This document shows, one piece after another, positions 1 through 11,209 of a DNA stretch of 64,000 nucleotides (the first letter of the stretch is position 1; each line of letters begins with the position of its first letter). Source of the DNA: Gallionella sp. (lineage in GTDB: Bacteria; Pseudomonadota; Gammaproteobacteria; Burkholderiales; Gallionellaceae); the NCBI GenBank assembly GCA_028710525.1, contig JAQTTY010000005.1, positions 1-64,000 of the forward strand, read 5' to 3'. The position numbers were made by a program, and so were the translations under genes. The notes beneath the pieces are model-generated. The model saw only the letters and a list, made by a program, of their open reading frames with translations, was not told where the DNA came from and did not search any database.

Positions 1-527
1 GTTTGTATGCATACGGTTTCAGGTTCTATTTCACTCCCCTTCCGGGGTTCTTTTCGCCTTTCCCTCACGGTACTGGTTCACTATCGGTCGATTACGAGTA
101 TTTAGCCTTGGAGGATGGTCCCCCCATGTTCAGACAAGGTTTCTCGTGCCCCGCCCTACTTGTCGCAATCCTAGTTCCACACTACTGTTTTCACCTACGG
201 GACTATCACCCACTATGGTCAGACTTTCCAGACTGTTTGGTTAACAATAATGCTAAAAATTGCAGGCTCTTCCGTGTTCGCTCGCCACTACTTACGGAAT
301 CTCGGTTGATTTCTTTTCCTTCAGGTACTTAGATGTTTCAGTTCCCTGAGTTCGCTTTACCCTCCCTATGTATTCAGGAGGGAATGACCTATAAGGCCGG
401 GTTTCCCCATTCAGATATCTACGGATCATAGCTTATTGCCAGCTCCCCGTAGCTTTTCGCAGGCTATCACGTCTTTCATCGCCTGTAATCGCCAAGGCAT
501 CCACCATATGCACTTATTCGCTTGACC
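1..527 (-). rRNA. rrl: 23S ribosomal RNA, 5' part (cut by window edge)
   Basis: Read on the minus strand, the RNA begins near base 527 with GGTCAAGCGAATAAG and continues through the conserved early 23S segments (TGGTGGATGCC, GGGGAAACCC, CCGATAGTGAACCAGTACCG). Only about the first fifth of the gene lies in the window; the rest is beyond base 1. It is the third element of a 16S–tRNA-Ile–tRNA-Ala–23S operon. The exact mature 5' end is inferred from the E. coli equivalent and could be off by a few bases. Confidence 0.97.
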
Positions 528-879
528 CTATAACGTTAAGCCCTAATCATTGCTGATTAGGCGTTATCGTGTTTCGCATTTGTTGCCTTGTTACTTATTA
601 AGTCTTTCAACTCAACTCGCAAAAAGGTTTGTGTCTAATCTGAGACGACTAATCTCAAACTAGCTTGATACAATCAAAAACCCATTTAGTTTTTTCATGC
701 ACTCATTCCGATGGCGTTAACCAACTTCACTTGTGCGTGAATCACTTATTTACTTCTTCCAAATTTTTAAAGAACTACTTATCGGCAAAGCCAATATCTA
801 AACCTTCCGGCTTACATATGGGTTCTTACCCTGAAATCCCGTCACTTATTGCTTTACTCCAACTAAACCACCAAGTAAT
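528..879 (-). other. rRNA internal spacer between tRNA-Ala and 23S
   Basis: This is the distal half of the internal transcribed spacer. It holds no gene. It carries a boxA antitermination site (listed separately) and, by analogy with other rrn operons, the leader strand of the 23S processing stem. A short open frame here (665–892) is spacer sequence with no protein-like features. Confidence 0.85.
761..777 (-). promoter_or_regulatory. boxA antitermination site in the rRNA spacer
   Basis: The minus strand reads AGTTCTTTAAAAATTTG. This matches the spacer boxA that lies before 23S in proteobacterial rrn operons, where NusB/S10 load to keep transcription Rho-resistant. The assignment rests on sequence resemblance and position only. 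Confidence 0.7.
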
Positions 880-955
880 TGGTGGAGGTTAACGGATTCG
901 AACCGTTCACCCTCTGCTTGCAAAGCAGATGCTCTACCAAATGAGCTAAACCCCC
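880..955 (-). tRNA. alaT: tRNA-Ala (anticodon TGC)
   Basis: A 76-nt cloverleaf can be folded on the minus strand. The acceptor GGGGGTT pairs with AACCTCC and includes the G3·U70 wobble that is the alanine identity element. The anticodon loop CTTTGCAAA has TGC, the T-loop GGTTCGAATCC is intact, and CCA is encoded. It sits in the 16S–23S spacer after tRNA-Ile, the usual betaproteobacterial order. Confidence 0.97.
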
Positions 956-968
956 ATACAACTTGCTC

Positions 969-1045
969 TGGTGGGTCTAGTTGGACTCGAACCAACGACC
1001 CCTGCGTTATCAACACAGTGCTCTAACCAGCTGAGCTACAGACCC
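969..1045 (-). tRNA. ileT: tRNA-Ile (anticodon GAT)
   Basis: A 77-nt cloverleaf is present on the minus strand: acceptor GGGTCTG, D-arm TAGCTCAGCTGG, anticodon loop TTGATAAC with GAT, T-loop GGTTCGAGTCC and an encoded CCA. It is the first tRNA of the rRNA spacer, about 60 bases after the 3' end of 16S. Confidence 0.97.
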
Positions 1046-1103
1046 GTAACTGAATTTCAACGAACAACTGATGAGTGTAGGCACTTGGCCCTAGCGGATA
1101 CTC

Positions 1104-2645
<1,542 letters not shown>

Positions 2646-2815
2646 ATTCCTGTTTTGGTTCTCTGCAGAACCGGTCTTACTCAAAGTGAATCATTTGACA
2701 TGATTCTTTTAGACTCTGCGTAAGTACTACTATATTTTAAAGTTAATCTATCATCCAAAGACGATAAACCCCTCTAGAACCAAGTACCTACACTCGTCAA
2801 TTGTTCGTTTGTATT

Positions 2816-2826
2816 ATTAAAGAGCT
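2816..2826 (-). promoter_or_regulatory. boxA antitermination site in the 16S leader
   Basis: The minus strand reads AGCTCTTTAAT, close to the canonical leader boxA TGCTCTTTAAC. It lies between the two rrn promoters and the 16S 5' end, where NusB–S10 binding starts rRNA antitermination in proteobacteria. Confidence 0.75.
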
Positions 2827-2864
2827 GTCGCTTCACCAGTTATCCCGGCTGCGAAGAGGTGCGC

Positions 2865-2892
2865 ATTCTACAGACTTTCAACTTCACGTCAA
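2865..2892 (-). promoter_or_regulatory. rrn promoter P2 (16S-proximal)
   Basis: On the minus strand there is a -35 box TTGACG (2887–2892), a 16-bp spacer and a -10 box TAGAAT (2865–2870). The GC-rich discriminator GCGCACCTC follows. A 16-bp spacer and GC-rich discriminator are typical of stringently controlled rRNA promoters. The -10/discriminator block is nearly identical to that of P1, 142 bp upstream. Confidence 0.8.
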
Positions 2893-3006
2893 CTAGAATT
2901 TACATCTCTTTTTCCTATCAACACGCTTTACAATATGCAATCAACTTGTTGATTATTCTCGGTTTTACCCGAAGCATCTTGCCCGCCGTGCGTCGAAGAG
3001 GTGCGC

Positions 3007-3034
3007 ATTCTACAGACCATTTATTCTGCGTCAA
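3007..3034 (-). promoter_or_regulatory. rrn promoter P1 (16S-distal)
   Basis: On the minus strand there is a -35 box TTGACG (3029–3034), a 16-bp spacer and a -10 box TAGAAT (3007–3012), with the same GCGCACCTCTTCG discriminator as P2. The stretch just upstream (about 3035–3060) is A/T-rich and could serve as an UP element. It fires away from tsaD, whose start lies about 90 bp away on the plus strand. Confidence 0.8.
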
Positions 3035-3124
3035 TCCTTTTTTGAAATATCTTTGCAATTATCTTCAGCTAGGCAGTGCTATGCGTTTATTCACTACAAT
3101 AGCGGCTTACACGGAAAGCCAAAA

Positions 3125-4144
3125 ATGTCATTGATTACACTCGGAATTGAATCATCCTGCGACGAGACCGGCATCGCACTATATAAGATGGGTACCGGTT
3201 TGCTGGCGCACGCACTACATACGCAAATCGCCATGCACAGCGAATATGGCGGCGTCGTTCCCGAGCTCGCTTCACGCGATCATGTGCAACGTGTCATCCC
3301 GCTTATTCGTCAAGTTCTAGTGCAAGGAGGAGTCACGCTACAAGATGTGGATGCCATCGCCTACACGCAAGGTCCGGGTCTGGGCGGCGCACTTCTGGTG
3401 GGCGCCAGCGTAGCCAACGCCTTAGCGTTCGCACTCGATCTACCCAAAATTGGTGTGCATCATCTTGAAGGTCACCTACTCTCGCCCTTATTGTCCAACC
3501 CCGCCCCTGATTTTCCATTCGTCGCTTTATTAGTATCAGGCGGGCACACCCAGCTGATGCGTGTAGATGGTGTGGGTGAATACCAACTTTTGGGCGAGAC
3601 CTTGGATGACGCAGCAGGAGAGGCGTTTGACAAGAGCGCTAAATTATTGGGCTTGGGTTATCCCGGCGGCCCGGCGCTTGCAGCACTGGCGACTAAAGGT
3701 AGGTCGGGAATGTACAAGTTACCCCGCCCAATGTTGCAGAGCGGTGACTTTGATTTTAGCTTCAGCGGACTGAAGACCGCCGTCCTTACCTTAGTCAAGC
3801 AGAGTTCAACTGATGAACAGACCCGCGCCGACATCGCCTACGCCGCCCAAGAGGCCATCGTAGACGTGCTCGCACACAAGGCTAGAGCGGCGCTAGCACA
3901 TACAGGATTAAGCCAATTGGTGGTTGCGGGAGGAGTAGGGGCTAACAGACTGCTGCGTGAACGGCTTACCCACGACATAGAGAAGCGTGGCGGGAAGGTG
4001 TATTACCCAGATTTGGAGTTCTGTACCGACAACGGCGCGATGATTGCCTTTGCCGGGGCGTTACGCCTAGCCAAACAGCAAGGCGACAAACGTTATCAGT
4101 TCAACGTAAAGGCCAGATGGAATCTGGCCGAGATCACCGCTTAA
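3125..4144 (+). CDS. tsaD: tRNA N6-adenosine threonylcarbamoyltransferase TsaD
   Basis: TsaD transfers the threonylcarbamoyl group from TC-AMP to A37 of ANN-decoding tRNAs, working with TsaB and TsaE in the cytoplasm. The 339-residue product has the family N-terminus [10 protein letters not shown], the metal-binding HHLEGH (residues 112–117), the ASKH-fold segment LVSGGHTQL and a late [12 protein letters not shown] nucleotide motif. Length matches the usual ~337. The start at 3125 gives the conserved [11 protein letters not shown] start and has GGAAAG upstream; the longer open frame from 3053 only adds leader sequence. It is divergent from the rRNA operon and converges with plsY, overlapping its end by 4 bp. 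Confidence 0.97.
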   Translation: MSLITLGIESSCDETGIALYKMGTGLLAHALHTQIAMHSEYGGVVPELASRDHVQRVIPLIRQVLVQGGVTLQDVDAIAYTQGPGLGGALLVGASVANALAFALDLPKIGVHHLEGHLLSPLLSNPAPDFPFVALLVSGGHTQLMRVDGVGEYQLLGETLDDAAGEAFDKSAKLLGLGYPGGPALAALATKGRSGMYKLPRPMLQSGDFDFSFSGLKTAVLTLVKQSSTDEQTRADIAYAAQEAIVDVLAHKARAALAHTGLSQLVVAGGVGANRLLRERLTHDIEKRGGKVYYPDLEFCTDNGAMIAFAGALRLAKQQGDKRYQFNVKARWNLAEITA

Positions 4145-4752
4145 GAAGATTTAGACTTGGAACCTATCTTGGACTCCTTGCCCATCATCAGATTCTGGAT
4201 ATTGCTCTTGTGGCGCCAGATAAGTAGCAAAGACATGACGGCGGTCGCCAGCACTAACTCAGGGCGCAAGTGGTACAGCATCGCGTAGATAGGTGCAGCC
4301 ATCGCTGCTACCAAAGCTGACAAGGATGAGTAACGGAACACCACGGCCATAAACAACCAGGTCGCAAATACCGCCAATCCCATCCATACATTCAGTGCCA
4401 GCAACACACCCAAAGCTGTCGCAACGCCTTTTCCGCCTTTGAATTTAAGGAATACCGGGAATACATGACCCAAAAACACTGCTAAGGAGACCAAGGCGAC
4501 CAATAGCAAGCCACTTTGATTGTGTGGCGCAAACATGATTGCGAGAAACACTGCCAACCAGCCTTTCGCCGCATCTCCCAGTAAAGTCAGCGCAGCCGCA
4601 ACCTTTTTACCGCTACGCAGCACATTGGTCGCGCCGGGATTGCCCGAACCATAGGTGCGCGGATCAGCGATTCCGAAAGCTTTACTAGTGACGACAGCAA
4701 ACGAAATAGAACCCAAAAGGTAGGCAGCAACGACAAAAGCTATGGTCAACAT
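4141..4752 (-). CDS. plsY: Glycerol-3-phosphate acyltransferase PlsY
   Basis: PlsY is an inner-membrane enzyme that moves the acyl group from acyl-phosphate to glycerol-3-phosphate, the first step of phospholipid synthesis (with PlsX). The 203-residue protein has the family signatures: GSI near residue 14, SGNPGATNV (36–44), [11 protein letters not shown] (105–115) and a C-terminal [10 protein letters not shown] segment. Several hydrophobic membrane spans lie between. It converges on tsaD and is divergent from folB, from which it is separated by 87 bp that must hold both promoters. The plsY–folB divergent pair is common in proteobacteria. Confidence 0.95.
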   Translation of the reverse strand: MLTIAFVVAAYLLGSISFAVVTSKAFGIADPRTYGSGNPGATNVLRSGKKVAAALTLLGDAAKGWLAVFLAIMFAPHNQSGLLLVALVSLAVFLGHVFPVFLKFKGGKGVATALGVLLALNVWMGLAVFATWLFMAVVFRYSSLSALVAAMAAPIYAMLYHLRPELVLATAVMSLLLIWRHKSNIQNLMMGKESKIGSKSKSS

Positions 4753-4839
4753 CGGGAATACCCTAAAATAGACAAGTCGGCGATTTTACTTGAATCCGCA
4801 AACGCCCACACATTTACCGCAACGCATCGTATATACCCA

Positions 4840-5196
4840 ATGGACATCATCTTCATACGCGAACTTAAGGTCACCACACTCATCGGCATCTATGAGCGCG
4901 AAAAACTGGTACCACAGACTCTACAGATCGACCTCGACATCGCGCTGCCTAACAGTCGCGCGTGTATCAGTGACGATATCGATGATGCACTCGATTATGC
5001 AGAGGTTGCAGCACATATACAGACCGTGCTGAGCGAAGGACATTTCTCACTACTGGAAACATTGGCTGAACATATCGCACAGATTATCCTCAAGGACTTC
5101 AACGCGCCCTGGGTAAAGATCAGTGTCGCAAAACTGCAGGCGATACGTAACTGCAAGATGGTAGGTATCACTCTGGAACGCGGACAACTAAAATAG
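4840..5196 (+). CDS. folB: Dihydroneopterin aldolase FolB
   Basis: FolB converts 7,8-dihydroneopterin to 6-hydroxymethyl-7,8-dihydropterin and glycolaldehyde in folate synthesis. The 118-residue length is typical. Family features seen are the start IFIRELKVTTLIGIYERE with its active-site Glu, the middle DYAEVAAHI, and the C-terminal KLQAIRNCKMVGITLER segment. The start at ATG 4840 gives the usual MDIIFI beginning. It opens a plus-strand run; the CBS protein follows after 44 bp. Confidence 0.94.
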   Translation: MDIIFIRELKVTTLIGIYEREKLVPQTLQIDLDIALPNSRACISDDIDDALDYAEVAAHIQTVLSEGHFSLLETLAEHIAQIILKDFNAPWVKISVAKLQAIRNCKMVGITLERGQLK

Positions 5197-5240
5197 TTCG
5201 CAGTCGGCTACACGCATAACCCCCACAGATCGGACACATC

Positions 5241-5696
5241 ATGCCTAGCACCCAATTCAAGTATCACAACGATTTCAAATTGACCGAAAAGCAAACGGTA
5301 GCCGAAGCATCGCAACTGCTGATAGACAAAAACCTATCACTGGTTCCCGTCACTGATACTGCTGGAAAATATCTGGGCGTGTTCAGCCTGAACGGTTTGC
5401 TTGCATTGGTCCTGCCACGGGCTGCTTTGATGGAGGGAGGGCTAACCGATCTGGGCTTTTTGTCCGACCGTCTGGAGATACTGCAAGAACGCATGCGCGA
5501 ACACGGCGCACGACCTGTAGGTGATGTGTTGGAAAAGCATGTGCCCATCATCCACCCCGAAACACCTTTACTGGAAATCGTCCTACACCTATATCGTGCC
5601 GAGAACGACATCCCAGTAGTGGATAACAAGAGCGGCCAATTGCTGGGCTTGTTATTGGGTACTGAATTTGTCTCTCTGCTCGGCGCAGGGGTCTAA
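5241..5696 (+). CDS. CBS-domain pair protein
   Basis: The 151-residue soluble protein consists almost wholly of two CBS motifs, one near residues 12–60 (ASQLLIDKNLSLVPVTD...GVFSLNGL) and one near residues 90–148 (VPIIHPETPLLEIVLHL...IPVVD). Such Bateman modules usually bind adenine nucleotides and regulate an attached or neighbouring enzyme or transporter. It ends 3 bp before the permease gene, so the two are almost certainly co-translated. A role as adenylate sensor for that permease is an inference. Confidence 0.85.
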   Translation: MPSTQFKYHNDFKLTEKQTVAEASQLLIDKNLSLVPVTDTAGKYLGVFSLNGLLALVLPRAALMEGGLTDLGFLSDRLEILQERMREHGARPVGDVLEKHVPIIHPETPLLEIVLHLYRAENDIPVVDNKSGQLLGLLLGTEFVSLLGAGV

Positions 5697-5699
5697 GAC

Positions 5700-7040
5700 A
5701 TGCATGAGCAAACTGCCCTGATGCACACCATCTTCGGACTGGACCCGCTGTGGCTGGCCAGTATCATCTTCGTCCTGACCTATATCGTCATCATCAGTGA
5801 GCGCATCAACCGCGCCATTGTGGCCCTGCTAGGTGGCGGACTGATGATACTGTGCGGCATCCTCACCCAAGAAGCTGCGATACGCGGTATCGACTTCAAC
5901 ACGCTAGGTCTGCTGATCGGCATGATGATGATTGTTTCCATCACCAAGAAGAGTGGCGTGTTCCAATATGTCGCTATCTGGATCGCAAAGAAAGCACGCG
6001 CTCAACCAGTCGCTATCCTACTGATGATGTCCTTCGTCACCGCTTTGTTCTCTGCATTGTTGGACAACGTCACCACCGTACTGCTGGTGACGCCTGTGAT
6101 GCTATTGATCGCGGAAGAACTCAAGGTCAAACCTTACCCCTATCTATTTGCCATCATCATCATGTCTAACGTCGGCGGCACGGCCACCTTGATTGGCGAT
6201 CCACCCAACATCATGATCGGTTCTGCGGCACATCTGACGTTCAATGATTTCCTGATCAACCTCGCTCCTATCGTCCCACTCATTGCAGTGTGCAGTCTGA
6301 TACCGATCTGGTTGATCTGGCGCAAAGATATGGTCGCGACGACTGAGGATAGGGCGCGCGTGATGCGTTTCAATGAGCTCGAGGCCATTACCAACTGGCG
6401 TTTACTAAAGCAGGCCTCTTTCGTATTCTCTCTCGTCATTGCTGGCTTCATGCTGCATGGCACCCTACACCTAGAGCCTGCAACTATCGCCATGTTCGGC
6501 GCTGCGCTGTTACTGCTGGTGGAAAACTTCGGACGCGATCCGGAAGAGCAATCTCATCAAGTGCACAAAGCATTGATCGAAGTCGAGTGGATCACACTGT
6601 TCTTTTTCATTGGACTGTTCATCGCAGTCTATGGCATTGAGCAAGCCGGTTTGATCAGCGCCATGGCACACCAGTTGCTGAGCGCAACCGAGGGCGACCT
6701 GACTACTACAGCCATAGCAATATTGTGGGGCTCGGCCGTTGCATCGGCATTTGTGGACAACATCCCTTTTGTTGCAACCATGATCCCCTTAATCAAATCG
6801 ATGGCACCTTCCATGGGTGGGGATCAAGCCATCCTGCCCCTATGGTGGGCCTTGGCTTTGGGCGCTTGCTTAGGCGGCAATGGCACACTGGTCGGCGCTT
6901 CGGCCAATCTAGTGGTTGCGGGTATCGCCGAGAAATCTGGCAACCCGATCCGTTTCGCGACCTTTCTTAAGATCGCTTTCCCCTTGATGTTGCTATCCAT
7001 CGCGATCGCGCACGTCTATCTATATCTGAGATACCTGTAA
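5700..7040 (+). CDS. ArsB/NhaD-like (ion transporter superfamily) permease
   Basis: This 446-residue integral membrane protein has about 11 hydrophobic segments. Its two halves carry related signatures: DNVTTVLLVTPV followed by SNVGGTATLIGDPPNIMIG in the N-half, and VDNIPFVATMIPL followed by GGNGTLVGASANLVVAG in the C-half. This inverted duplication with GGN/GDPPN-type hairpins is characteristic of the ArsB/NhaD/SLC13 superfamily. The substrate cannot be read from sequence; Na+/H+ antiport or anion export are both possible. It follows the CBS protein by 3 bp and precedes slt by 6 bp, so the three are probably one operon. Confidence 0.85.
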   Translation: MHEQTALMHTIFGLDPLWLASIIFVLTYIVIISERINRAIVALLGGGLMILCGILTQEAAIRGIDFNTLGLLIGMMMIVSITKKSGVFQYVAIWIAKKARAQPVAILLMMSFVTALFSALLDNVTTVLLVTPVMLLIAEELKVKPYPYLFAIIIMSNVGGTATLIGDPPNIMIGSAAHLTFNDFLINLAPIVPLIAVCSLIPIWLIWRKDMVATTEDRARVMRFNELEAITNWRLLKQASFVFSLVIAGFMLHGTLHLEPATIAMFGAALLLLVENFGRDPEEQSHQVHKALIEVEWITLFFFIGLFIAVYGIEQAGLISAMAHQLLSATEGDLTTTAIAILWGSAVASAFVDNIPFVATMIPLIKSMAPSMGGDQAILPLWWALALGACLGGNGTLVGASANLVVAGIAEKSGNPIRFATFLKIAFPLMLLSIAIAHVYLYLRYL

Positions 7041-7046
7041 CACACG

Positions 7047-8975
7047 ATGCGCTTTCTACTCTGTCTATTATTGTGTTGCACCGCCACGGCTTATGCTGAT
7101 GCAGATGCCGACTTTCTTGCGGCGCGCACCGCCTATCTGGCGGGCAATGTAGCCAAGCTGGATAGTATCGCACCACGCTTAAAGAAGTCCCCCTTGGAGA
7201 TATACGTCAGCTACTTCCAGCTACGTCTGCAACTCGACACCTTACCAACCGTAAAGGTAAAAGCCTTCCTTGCACGCCCAGAAGACAATCCGGTGATAGA
7301 CAGACTGCGTCGCGAGTGGCTCAAAGTATTAGGAGGCAAACAGCAATGGGCGCTATTCAACGGTGAGTATCCGCGTCTGATCAAAGAAGATGCGGAACTG
7401 ACGTGCTATGCCCTGCAAGCTCGTCATGCCACGCAACCCGATCGCCCATTGGATGAATTAGGCGAGCTGTGGCTAACCGGCAAGAGTCAGCCGGACAGTT
7501 GCGGCCCCGTGTTCGATGCCGCGCTAGACTCGGGACTCATCAGTTCAGAGATGGTCTGGCAACGCTTACGACTTTCCTTCGAAGCTGGCAATGTGAGTCT
7601 AGCCAAACGACTAGCAGAACATCTGGCGAGCCCGCATCAATTCCCTATCGAGTCCATCGGCAGCGCAGCCTCAGACCCAGACCGTTATTTGAGTAAGGTG
7701 AAACTCGATAAAGCCAACGACGGTCAGCGTGCAGTCGCCTTGTTTGCACTGCAGCGTTTAGCAAAACAGTCCAGCGACATCGCCTTTGCACATTGGGTAA
7801 AGATCGCAGCCTACTTCCCTGTGTCTGAACAGCATTATTTTTATAGCTGGCTTGGTTATGAAGCGGCCCGCGATCAAGAGCCCCATGCACTGCCATGGTA
7901 CAGAGCGGCAGGCAATGCACCATTGAACGCACAACAGTCCGCCTGGCGAGTACGCGCGGCCTTACGCGCCAAAGATTGGGCTGAAGTTTCGCGCAGCATA
8001 AATAATATGGACGCCATGCAACAACGCGACCCAGCCTGGCGTTACTGGAAAGCACGTGCGCTGACCGAGCAAGGCCATCCTGCAGAGGCGATGCAGTTGT
8101 TCGCCCCCTTGAGCAAGGAATTCAATTTCTACGGCCAGTTGGCCAATGAAGAATTAGCCACCTCACCGATAATGGGGATCACGCCCGTCACTTACACGCC
8201 CACCACGCAAGACATCGCCACCATGTCTGCTTTGCCCGGCGTGCAGCGCACCATCGCTTTGTACCGTATGGATCTACGTGTTGATGCACTGGAAGAATGG
8301 CGCTGGGTGGTACGCAACCTGAACGACAAAGAATTGCTCACCGCCGCCGAGATAGCCTATCGCAATGAGATGTATGACCGCGCCATCGGCGCCGCAGACC
8401 TTACCGTCAGCACCCATGATTTCAGCATGCGCTATCTCGCCCCGTATCGCGATGCGCTGCAATCGCACATCAAAGACAATGATCTAGACGAAGCTTGGGT
8501 ATACGGGCTGATGCGCCAGGAAAGCCGTTTCGCAACCAGCGCAAAATCCAATGTGGGCGCTGCTGGCCTGATGCAAATCATGCCTAGCACCGCGCGTTGG
8601 GTCGCAAAGCGACTCGGATTGAAGAGCTATCGTGACCATCTAATCCAACAGCTGGACACCAATCTTAGGCTGGGCACCTATTACATGAAGAACGTCCTCT
8701 CTACTGCGGACGACAGCCCCGTCATGGCTTCTGCCGCCTATAACGCCGGCCCTAATCGCGCCCGCAAATGGCGCGGCGATCAGGCACTGGAAGGCGCGAT
8801 CTACGCAGAAAGCATCCCTTTCGATGAGACACGTGAATACGTCAAGAAGGTGATGAGCAACACTGCCTACTATGCCAAGGAATTTGGCAGCTCCACTCAT
8901 ACCTTGAAAGAGCGTTTAGGCATCATCGCCGCCAAATCACCTGAGAACCAGCAAGCGCCCGCTGATGAGAAATAA
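7047..8975 (+). CDS. slt: Soluble lytic murein transglycosylase (Slt70-like)
   Basis: This periplasmic enzyme cleaves peptidoglycan glycan strands to 1,6-anhydro-muropeptides. The 642-residue length matches E. coli Slt (645). A signal peptide occupies about residues 1–17 ([14 protein letters not shown]). A long alpha-helical region forms the U/L superhelical part. The lysozyme-like C-terminal domain has MRQESRF with the catalytic Glu at residue 492, [13 protein letters not shown], and AAYNAGPNR. It starts 6 bp after the permease stop and overlaps the cca start by 11 bp. Confidence 0.95.
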   Translation: MRFLLCLLLCCTATAYADADADFLAARTAYLAGNVAKLDSIAPRLKKSPLEIYVSYFQLRLQLDTLPTVKVKAFLARPEDNPVIDRLRREWLKVLGGKQQWALFNGEYPRLIKEDAELTCYALQARHATQPDRPLDELGELWLTGKSQPDSCGPVFDAALDSGLISSEMVWQRLRLSFEAGNVSLAKRLAEHLASPHQFPIESIGSAASDPDRYLSKVKLDKANDGQRAVALFALQRLAKQSSDIAFAHWVKIAAYFPVSEQHYFYSWLGYEAARDQEPHALPWYRAAGNAPLNAQQSAWRVRAALRAKDWAEVSRSINNMDAMQQRDPAWRYWKARALTEQGHPAEAMQLFAPLSKEFNFYGQLANEELATSPIMGITPVTYTPTTQDIATMSALPGVQRTIALYRMDLRVDALEEWRWVVRNLNDKELLTAAEIAYRNEMYDRAIGAADLTVSTHDFSMRYLAPYRDALQSHIKDNDLDEAWVYGLMRQESRFATSAKSNVGAAGLMQIMPSTARWVAKRLGLKSYRDHLIQQLDTNLRLGTYYMKNVLSTADDSPVMASAAYNAGPNRARKWRGDQALEGAIYAESIPFDETREYVKKVMSNTAYYAKEFGSSTHTLKERLGIIAAKSPENQQAPADEK

Positions 8976-10206
8976 CGGCAAAATCTATGTAGTGGGCGGA
9001 GCGGTGCGCGATGCACTGCTGGGCCTACCTGTGCACGACAAAGATTGGGTGGTCGTCGGCAGCACGCCGGAAGCCATGACGGCGCAAGGCTATCTGCCAG
9101 TGGGCAAGGACTTCCCCGTGTTTCTGCATCCCAAGACCCATGAGGAATATGCGCTGGCACGCACCGAGCGCAAGACCGCGCTCGGCTACCAAGGCTTTGC
9201 CGTCTATGCCGCACCTGATGTAACGCTAGAGCAAGACCTATCGCGACGCGACTTCACTATCAACGCCATTGCGCAAGATGACGACGGCACACGTATCGAC
9301 CCCTACAACGGACAAGCCGATCTCAAGGCCGGCGTGTTGCGCCACGTCAGCGCAGCCTTTAGTGAAGACCCTGTACGTATCCTGCGTGGTGCGCGCTTCG
9401 CAGCACGTTTCGATTTCAGCATCGCTCCCGAGACCTTGCAGCTCATGCGTGACATGGTTGAGAACGGCGAAGTAGATGCACTGGTGGCCGAGCGGGTCTG
9501 GCAGGAATTGTCGCGCGGTTTGATGGGTCAACATCCCGCCCGCTTCATCACCACCCTGCGCGAGTGCGGCGCACTAGCCAAGATCATGCCCGAGGTCAAC
9601 GCTTTGTTCGGTGTGCCGCAACCTCCGCTATATCACCCCGAAATCGATTGCGGTATCCACACCATGATGGTGTTAGACGACAGCGCACAACATGACTACG
9701 ATTTGAGTGTGCGCTACGCTGCACTCACCCATGATCTGGGCAAAGGCAACACACCCGCAGACATCTTGCCGCGCCATATAGGCCACGAGTTGCGCAGTGT
9801 GGCGTTGGTCAAAAAGATGAGCGAGCGACTGCGCGTGCCCACCGAGTGCCGCGAACTGGCGCAGCTCACCGCGCGCTATCACGGCGACATCCACCGAGCA
9901 AAAACGCTGCGCGCAGAGACCATCATCAAGTTGTTCCAATCCTCAGACGCCTGGCGCAGACCTGAACGTTTCGCGCTGATGCTGCAAGCCTGCGCCTCCG
10001 ATGCGCGCGGTCGCACCGGCCATGAACAGGATGCCTATCCGCAAGCAGACTACCTACTGCACGCGCTGTCATTAGCACGCGCGGTAGACGCGGGTGCTTT
10101 GGCCGCGGGCTGCGACACACCCACCAAGATTCCTGCCGCCGTGCAACAAGCGCGAGTGGCTGCGATACAACAATTCGTCGATACCAACAAGAAGGAAATG
10201 CAATGA
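8965..10206 (+). CDS. cca: Multifunctional CCA-adding enzyme (tRNA nucleotidyltransferase)
   Basis: The enzyme adds or repairs the 3' CCA end of tRNAs. The 413-residue protein opens with [12 protein letters not shown] and the HDKDW metal-binding acidic pair, followed by the [10 protein letters not shown] and [16 protein letters not shown] motifs of class II nucleotidyltransferases. A C-terminal HD phosphohydrolase domain is present (LTHDLGKG, His256/Asp257), as in the E. coli three-activity enzyme. The ATG at 8965 lies inside the end of slt and the stop overlaps the next gene's ATG, so translation is coupled on both sides. Confidence 0.95.
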   Translation: MRNNGKIYVVGGAVRDALLGLPVHDKDWVVVGSTPEAMTAQGYLPVGKDFPVFLHPKTHEEYALARTERKTALGYQGFAVYAAPDVTLEQDLSRRDFTINAIAQDDDGTRIDPYNGQADLKAGVLRHVSAAFSEDPVRILRGARFAARFDFSIAPETLQLMRDMVENGEVDALVAERVWQELSRGLMGQHPARFITTLRECGALAKIMPEVNALFGVPQPPLYHPEIDCGIHTMMVLDDSAQHDYDLSVRYAALTHDLGKGNTPADILPRHIGHELRSVALVKKMSERLRVPTECRELAQLTARYHGDIHRAKTLRAETIIKLFQSSDAWRRPERFALMLQACASDARGRTGHEQDAYPQADYLLHALSLARAVDAGALAAGCDTPTKIPAAVQQARVAAIQQFVDTNKKEMQ

Positions 10207-10670
10207 AGAAACTAGTTTGCCTGCTGTTCGCAGCGAGCATCATCAACCCTGTATATGCTGCGGAAAAAGCAAAGTCGAGCAAGGGCGACGCGCAGTTCGA
10301 GCAAATGTTCAACAGCGTAGACAATGATCAGGATGGCAAAATCTCCAAACACGAAGCCGAACTTAAAGCGCCAGCAATGGCTGACCTGTTTGGACAAATC
10401 GATACCGACCATGACGCTTCCTTAAGCAAACAAGAGATCAAAACTTTCACCGCCGCGATGCTCAAGAGCCGCGAAGAATTTCTTCACAAGCTTGAGACGA
10501 CCGACAAGGACAAGAACGGCAAGCTATCACTCAGCGAAAGCAAGACCATACCCAAGTTGCACGATAACTTCGATGCGATAGACAGTGATCATGACGGTCA
10601 ACTTGTCCTGAAGGAGATCTCTGACTATCTGCGCGCGCAGATGGAAGCGCAACGCGCGGCGACACGCTAA
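10203..10670 (+). CDS. Secreted four-EF-hand calcium-binding protein
   Basis: The 155-residue protein has a signal peptide (about residues 1–20, cleavage near VYAA-EK). Four 12-residue EF-hand loops sit at residues 40–51, 67–78, 101–112 and 127–138. Loops 1, 3 and 4 have the Asp/Asn ligands, Gly6 and final Glu; loop 2 has Ala in place of the usual Gly. It is therefore probably a periplasmic Ca2+-binding protein. Its start overlaps the cca stop by 4 bp, and a thioredoxin-like gene follows after 14 bp. The biological role is unknown. Confidence 0.85.
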   Translation: MKKLVCLLFAASIINPVYAAEKAKSSKGDAQFEQMFNSVDNDQDGKISKHEAELKAPAMADLFGQIDTDHDASLSKQEIKTFTAAMLKSREEFLHKLETTDKDKNGKLSLSESKTIPKLHDNFDAIDSDHDGQLVLKEISDYLRAQMEAQRAATR

Positions 10671-10684
10671 TCCCATACTTTGTC

Positions 10685-11206
10685 ATGCGTGCTACCTTGT
10701 TAAAACTGTTGCTAGTTGTAGCGTTGTTACCGACGTTGGCCTATGCCGGTACACCCGGCGAGGTCATGCCCGGCCAACCTTTGCGCGCTGCCGTGCTGCA
10801 TAGTCTTACCGGCAAAGATAAACAATTCTCAGACTACCGTGGCAAGCCGCTTATCATCAATGTATGGGCGAGCTGGTGTGGGCCGTGCCGTGCCGAGATG
10901 GGTTCGCTGAATCGTTTGGCTCAGCGTTACAAAAAGCAGTTCACCGTGATTGGTATTTCCACCGATGACGATGCGCTCGCCGCTAAGCACTTCATCAAAC
11001 AATACAAGGTGGGCTTCGAGAACTATATCGATAGCAATGTATTTCTGGAGAATATGCTGGGTGCCGACACCATCCCACTGACCATACTAGTAGACGCGGA
11101 GGGACGCGTATTGGAGAAAGCGCGTGGCGCTTATGAGTGGGACAGTCCCGAGACCATAGACGCAATCGGTCAGGTATTTAAACTCAAACTGAAACACAAA
11201 CGCTGA
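10685..11206 (+). CDS. Periplasmic TlpA/ResA-like thiol-disulfide oxidoreductase
   Basis: The 173-residue protein has a signal sequence (about residues 1–21, ending AYA-GT) and a thioredoxin fold with the active site WCGPC (Cys65, Cys68). The following RAEMGSLNRLA and the cis-Pro region TIPLTILVDAEGRVL are typical of the TlpA/ResA/AhpC-TSA group. Such proteins reduce disulfides in the periplasm, for example during cytochrome c or copper-centre maturation. The partner cannot be told here. It is the last gene of the plus-strand run and converges with the methyltransferase gene. Confidence 0.85.
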   Translation: MRATLLKLLLVVALLPTLAYAGTPGEVMPGQPLRAAVLHSLTGKDKQFSDYRGKPLIINVWASWCGPCRAEMGSLNRLAQRYKKQFTVIGISTDDDALAAKHFIKQYKVGFENYIDSNVFLENMLGADTIPLTILVDAEGRVLEKARGAYEWDSPETIDAIGQVFKLKLKHKR

Positions 11207-11209
11207 ACA

